8,366 bases of DNA from Pyrinomonadaceae bacterium (GTDB lineage Bacteria > Acidobacteriota > Blastocatellia > Pyrinomonadales > Pyrinomonadaceae), in contig JACDAW010000274.1 in assembly GCA_013695245.1 (NCBI GenBank), positions 1 to 8,366 on the forward strand, given 5' to 3'. The stretch's first letter is position 1. Every line of letters begins with the position of its first letter. Shown piece after piece: positions 6,412 through 8,366 of the stretch. The notes under the pieces were generated by a model. The model worked only from the letters and a program-made list of their open reading frames with translations, ran no database searches and had not been told where the DNA came from. The translations under genes and the position numbers were made by a program.

Positions 6412-6867
6412 ATGTCGTTTAATAAAATTATTCTTGTCGGAAATCTAGGGCGTGACCCGGAGCTTCGCTACACGCCGCAGGGCACTCCCGTCTGTAGCTT
6501 CACGATGGCGACAAACGAGCGTCGTCGGGATCGCGCTGGCGAGACGCAGGATTCAACCACTTGGTTTCGCGTTACTTTATGGGGGCGACAAGCGGAAACC
6601 GCCTCACAATACTTAACAAAAGGGCGTCCGGTTTACATCGAGGGGCGTCTCCGCATGGAGGAATGGACGGATAAAGATGGGCGCGTCCGCAACACGCTCG
6701 AGGTTCACGCGACCGATATGCAATTCATTGGCACCCGTGGCGACGAACCCGCTGCCGCCGCCGTCGCATCGCAATCAGCTTCCTCATCTGCCCCCCGTGC
6801 CGCCGCGAAATCAACCGCGATGGAAGAGATGGAACCGGATGTTTCAGATGATGATATTCCATTTTAA
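6412..6867 (+). CDS. ssb: Single-stranded DNA-binding protein SSB, 151 residues
   Basis: SSB coats single-stranded DNA during replication, recombination and repair and recruits partner enzymes through its C-terminal tip. Residues 1 to about 108 form the OB-fold, from NKIILVGNLGRDPELRYTP through TTWFRVTLWGRQAE (aromatics W51, F52 and W57, in positions that stack on bases) and VYIEGRLRMEEW to ATDMQFIG. Residues about 110-140 are a disordered linker rich in A and S, and the protein ends in DDDIPF, the standard acidic partner-binding tip. Length is slightly below E. coli SSB (178) because the linker is short. The ATG at 6412 has AAGGA upstream and gives the usual N-terminus. It stands alone rather than between rpsF and rpsR as in many bacteria, and it diverges from recN. 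A hairpin begins on the last base of its stop codon. Confidence 0.96.
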   Translation: MSFNKIILVGNLGRDPELRYTPQGTPVCSFTMATNERRRDRAGETQDSTTWFRVTLWGRQAETASQYLTKGRPVYIEGRLRMEEWTDKDGRVRNTLEVHATDMQFIGTRGDEPAAAAVASQSASSSAPRAAAKSTAMEEMEPDVSDDDIPF

Positions 6868-6898
6868 CTTTAAGAGTCGGCATCCCGACTCTTAAAGT
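6867..6898. terminator. Perfect hairpin between convergent ssb and accA, probable bidirectional terminator
   Basis: The arms 6867-6880 (ACTTTAAGAGTCGG) and 6885-6898 are exact reverse complements, giving a 14-bp stem with a CATC loop. The stem starts at the last base of the ssb stop codon. No run of T follows on either strand, so it is not a textbook intrinsic terminator. It may stop transcripts with help, or protect the 3' ends of the two converging mRNAs. Confidence 0.6.
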
Positions 6899-6947
6899 AA
6901 GACTTGAAGCGAAGCTTATATTGCCAAAATAAAACTCGCGTTTTACG

Positions 6948-7772
6948 TTAACCTTCCCACTTGCCAAGTTCACGTAACTTCTCAAAGCGATGCTTTAACC
7001 TGACGCTTCTCTGCATCAGCATCGCGCTCTCAAGGTTCTCTTTTAACGCACCGTCAAGCAGTCGCAATGCTTCTTCAGCATTATTATGTGCGCCTCCCTT
7101 TGGTTCCGGCACAATCACATCAATGATTCCTAGCTGTTTCAAGTCGTGCGCTGTCAGACGCAAGCAGTTTGCAGCGCGCTCCGCCTGAGCCGCATCCTTC
7201 CACAAAATAGCTGCGCATCCTTCCGGTGAGATAACCGAATAGACGGCGTTTTCGAGCATCAATACGCGATCACCGACTCCAATAGCCAAAGCTCCACCTG
7301 AGCCTCCCTCGCCGATCACAGTGACGATAACAGGCACATCCAGTTTAGCCATCTCTCTTAAATTGTAAGCGATAGCCTCGGCCTGACCGCGCTCTTCAGC
7401 TTCGATACCGGGATATGCGCCTTGCGTGTCAATAAAAGTAAACACCGGGCGGCTGAATTTCTCCGCCAGTTTCATCACTCGCAACGCCTTGCGATACCCC
7501 TCCGGTTTCGGCATCCCGAAGTTCCTTAAACGGCGCTCTTTGGTATCGCGCCCCTTCTGCTGCCCGATAACGACAACCGGAGTTCCATGAAAACGCGCAG
7601 TGCCAGCGACAATCGCCATGTCATCACCGTATCTACGGTCTCCGTGTAACTCAACGAAGTTCTCAAAAAGCGCTTCGTAAACGTCAAGCGCGTAGGGACG
7701 CTTCGCGGCGCGCGCAATTTGCAAGCGTTCGTATGGAGTTATTTTGGACAATGGATTCGCATCTATTTCCAT
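6948..7772 (-). CDS. accA: Acetyl-CoA carboxylase carboxyltransferase subunit alpha, 274 residues
   Basis: AccA pairs with AccD to move the carboxyl group from carboxybiotin to acetyl-CoA, making malonyl-CoA, the first committed step of fatty-acid synthesis. Family stretches are clear: RPYALD at 25-30, the strand FIDTQGAYPG at 113-122, the oxyanion-forming GEGGSGGALAIGVGD at 154-168 and VYSVISPEGCAAILW at 177-191. The protein lacks about 45 residues found at the N-terminus of E. coli AccA. An in-frame TAA at 7796-7794 rules out a longer start, so the shortness is genuine unless there is a sequencing error. I chose the ATG at 7772; a TTG at 7781 is possible, and neither has a strong ribosome binding site. 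The gene follows dnaE by 49 bases, a gene order also seen in E. coli, so cotranscription is likely. accD is not in the window. Confidence 0.95.
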   Translation of the reverse strand: MEIDANPLSKITPYERLQIARAAKRPYALDVYEALFENFVELHGDRRYGDDMAIVAGTARFHGTPVVVIGQQKGRDTKERRLRNFGMPKPEGYRKALRVMKLAEKFSRPVFTFIDTQGAYPGIEAEERGQAEAIAYNLREMAKLDVPVIVTVIGEGGSGGALAIGVGDRVLMLENAVYSVISPEGCAAILWKDAAQAERAANCLRLTAHDLKQLGIIDVIVPEPKGGAHNNAEEALRLLDGALKENLESAMLMQRSVRLKHRFEKLRELGKWEG

Positions 7773-7821
7773 AGGGATCAAGTCAAGGTTTGCTTAATTT
7801 GAATCAATATATCTCGTAGGA

Positions 7822-8366
7822 TTATATTGCAACTTTAAAGAAATCACCCGCACGGCGGTGAGCATCTCCGCCAAGCCATTCTACTCTGCAGCCCGCTTCT
7901 CTGAGCGACGCTTCCAATTCTAAACTCCCCCCGATCCGCAGCGCGCCATGTGGTCGCGCGCGCACCAGTACGTCAGGGGTCAATCGCATTTCAACGAAAA
8001 CTTCGCAATCTCCTTTATGGTGATTGAGAACTTTAAAAACGCGGTCGAGCGTTTGTTCGATGTCGCTTCGCTCCGGCAGTTGCACAACTATCGCTCGCGC
8101 CCGACGTTGCATGGCTTCATCAAGCCGCTCGACTCCGTCTGCAATAAGCGTCGCCGCGCCTTCTTCACTCACCTCCATCCGGCCGCTGACGAGCAAGACT
8201 TGATCGGCAACAACGAATTTTTGATATTTAGCATACACGCCCGGCCACAACACGCATTTTACCCCGCCGGTTTCGTCCTCAAGCCTCAGCAAAGCGAATC
8301 GATCATTTTTCTTTGTCGTCTTAATCTGCAATTCCGTGACGACGCCACCTAAAGTGATCTGTGAAC
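7822..8366 (-). CDS. dnaE: DNA polymerase III alpha subunit, C-terminal 180 residues (runs off the right edge)
   Basis: DnaE is the replicative DNA polymerase subunit. Only its C-terminal part is present, and the frame stays open to the right edge with no start needed. The visible part begins ITLGGVVTELQIKTTKK and continues with RFALLRLEDETGGVKCVLWP, the OB-fold typical of DnaE that binds single-stranded template. The final roughly 90 residues, with VFVEMRLTPDVLVRARPH and LEASLREAGCRVEWLG, correspond to the C-terminal domain that binds the tau subunit. The polymerase and PHP domains lie outside the window, so their integrity cannot be judged. The C-terminus ends normally at a TAA (7822-7824), and accA follows. 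DnaE is preferred to the Gram-positive PolC because PolC carries its OB-fold near the N-terminus. Confidence 0.93.
   Translation of the reverse strand, partial: SQITLGGVVTELQIKTTKKNDRFALLRLEDETGGVKCVLWPGVYAKYQKFVVADQVLLVSGRMEVSEEGAATLIADGVERLDEAMQRRARAIVVQLPERSDIEQTLDRVFKVLNHHKGDCEVFVEMRLTPDVLVRARPHGALRIGGSLELEASLREAGCRVEWLGGDAHRRAGDFFKVAI

Noticed and set aside
6307..6875. The 10-base word AACTTTAAGA at 6307-6316 and again at 6866-6875, flanking ssb like an insertion duplication
   Set aside because: Many 10-base matches are expected by chance in a window this size, the word is AT-rich, and ssb shows no sign of mobility.

Overview
The window is a stretch of bacterial chromosome holding ordinary core genes, with two cut off at the edges. 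The order is: metK (5' end only, minus strand), an unrecognised gene (plus), then parB, parA, a bifunctional-nuclease-family gene, miaB and recN (all minus, read from right to left), ssb (plus), accA (minus) and the 3' end of dnaE (minus). I see no mobile elements, tRNA or rRNA genes, CRISPR array or plasmid genes. Base composition is close to even and coding density is high. The set of proteins, and my memory of relatives of the unrecognised protein, suggest an Acidobacteriota-like organism, perhaps class Blastocatellia. That placement is inference, not proof.

Layout. At the left edge the first 38 codons of metK run off the window. The gene begins at a TTG codon behind a good ribosome binding site and a TTGACA promoter. 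A 220-base divergent spacer (116-335) separates it from the unrecognised 175-residue gene, whose likely promoter is an extended -10 element. That gene converges on parB with only 15 bases between the stop codons.

The central block is tightly packed: recN, 109 bases, miaB, 32 bases, bfn, a few bases, parA, then parB overlapping parA by 8 bases. From miaB to parB the spacing suggests one transcript joining tRNA modification, a BFN-domain protein and the chromosome segregation pair. recN and ssb, both DNA repair and replication genes, diverge from a 130-base spacer that holds a clear ssb promoter and repeated CTTTAAG words. ssb and accA converge on a perfect 14-bp hairpin. dnaE followed directly by accA is a known bacterial gene order that links replication with fatty-acid synthesis.

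No undescribed defence or mobile system is visible. The points most worth checking are the ParB recognition helix, which departs from the usual ParB sequence; the unrecognised protein, which may be an inactive relative of zinc peptidases; the short N-terminus of AccA; and the linkage of bfn to parAB.
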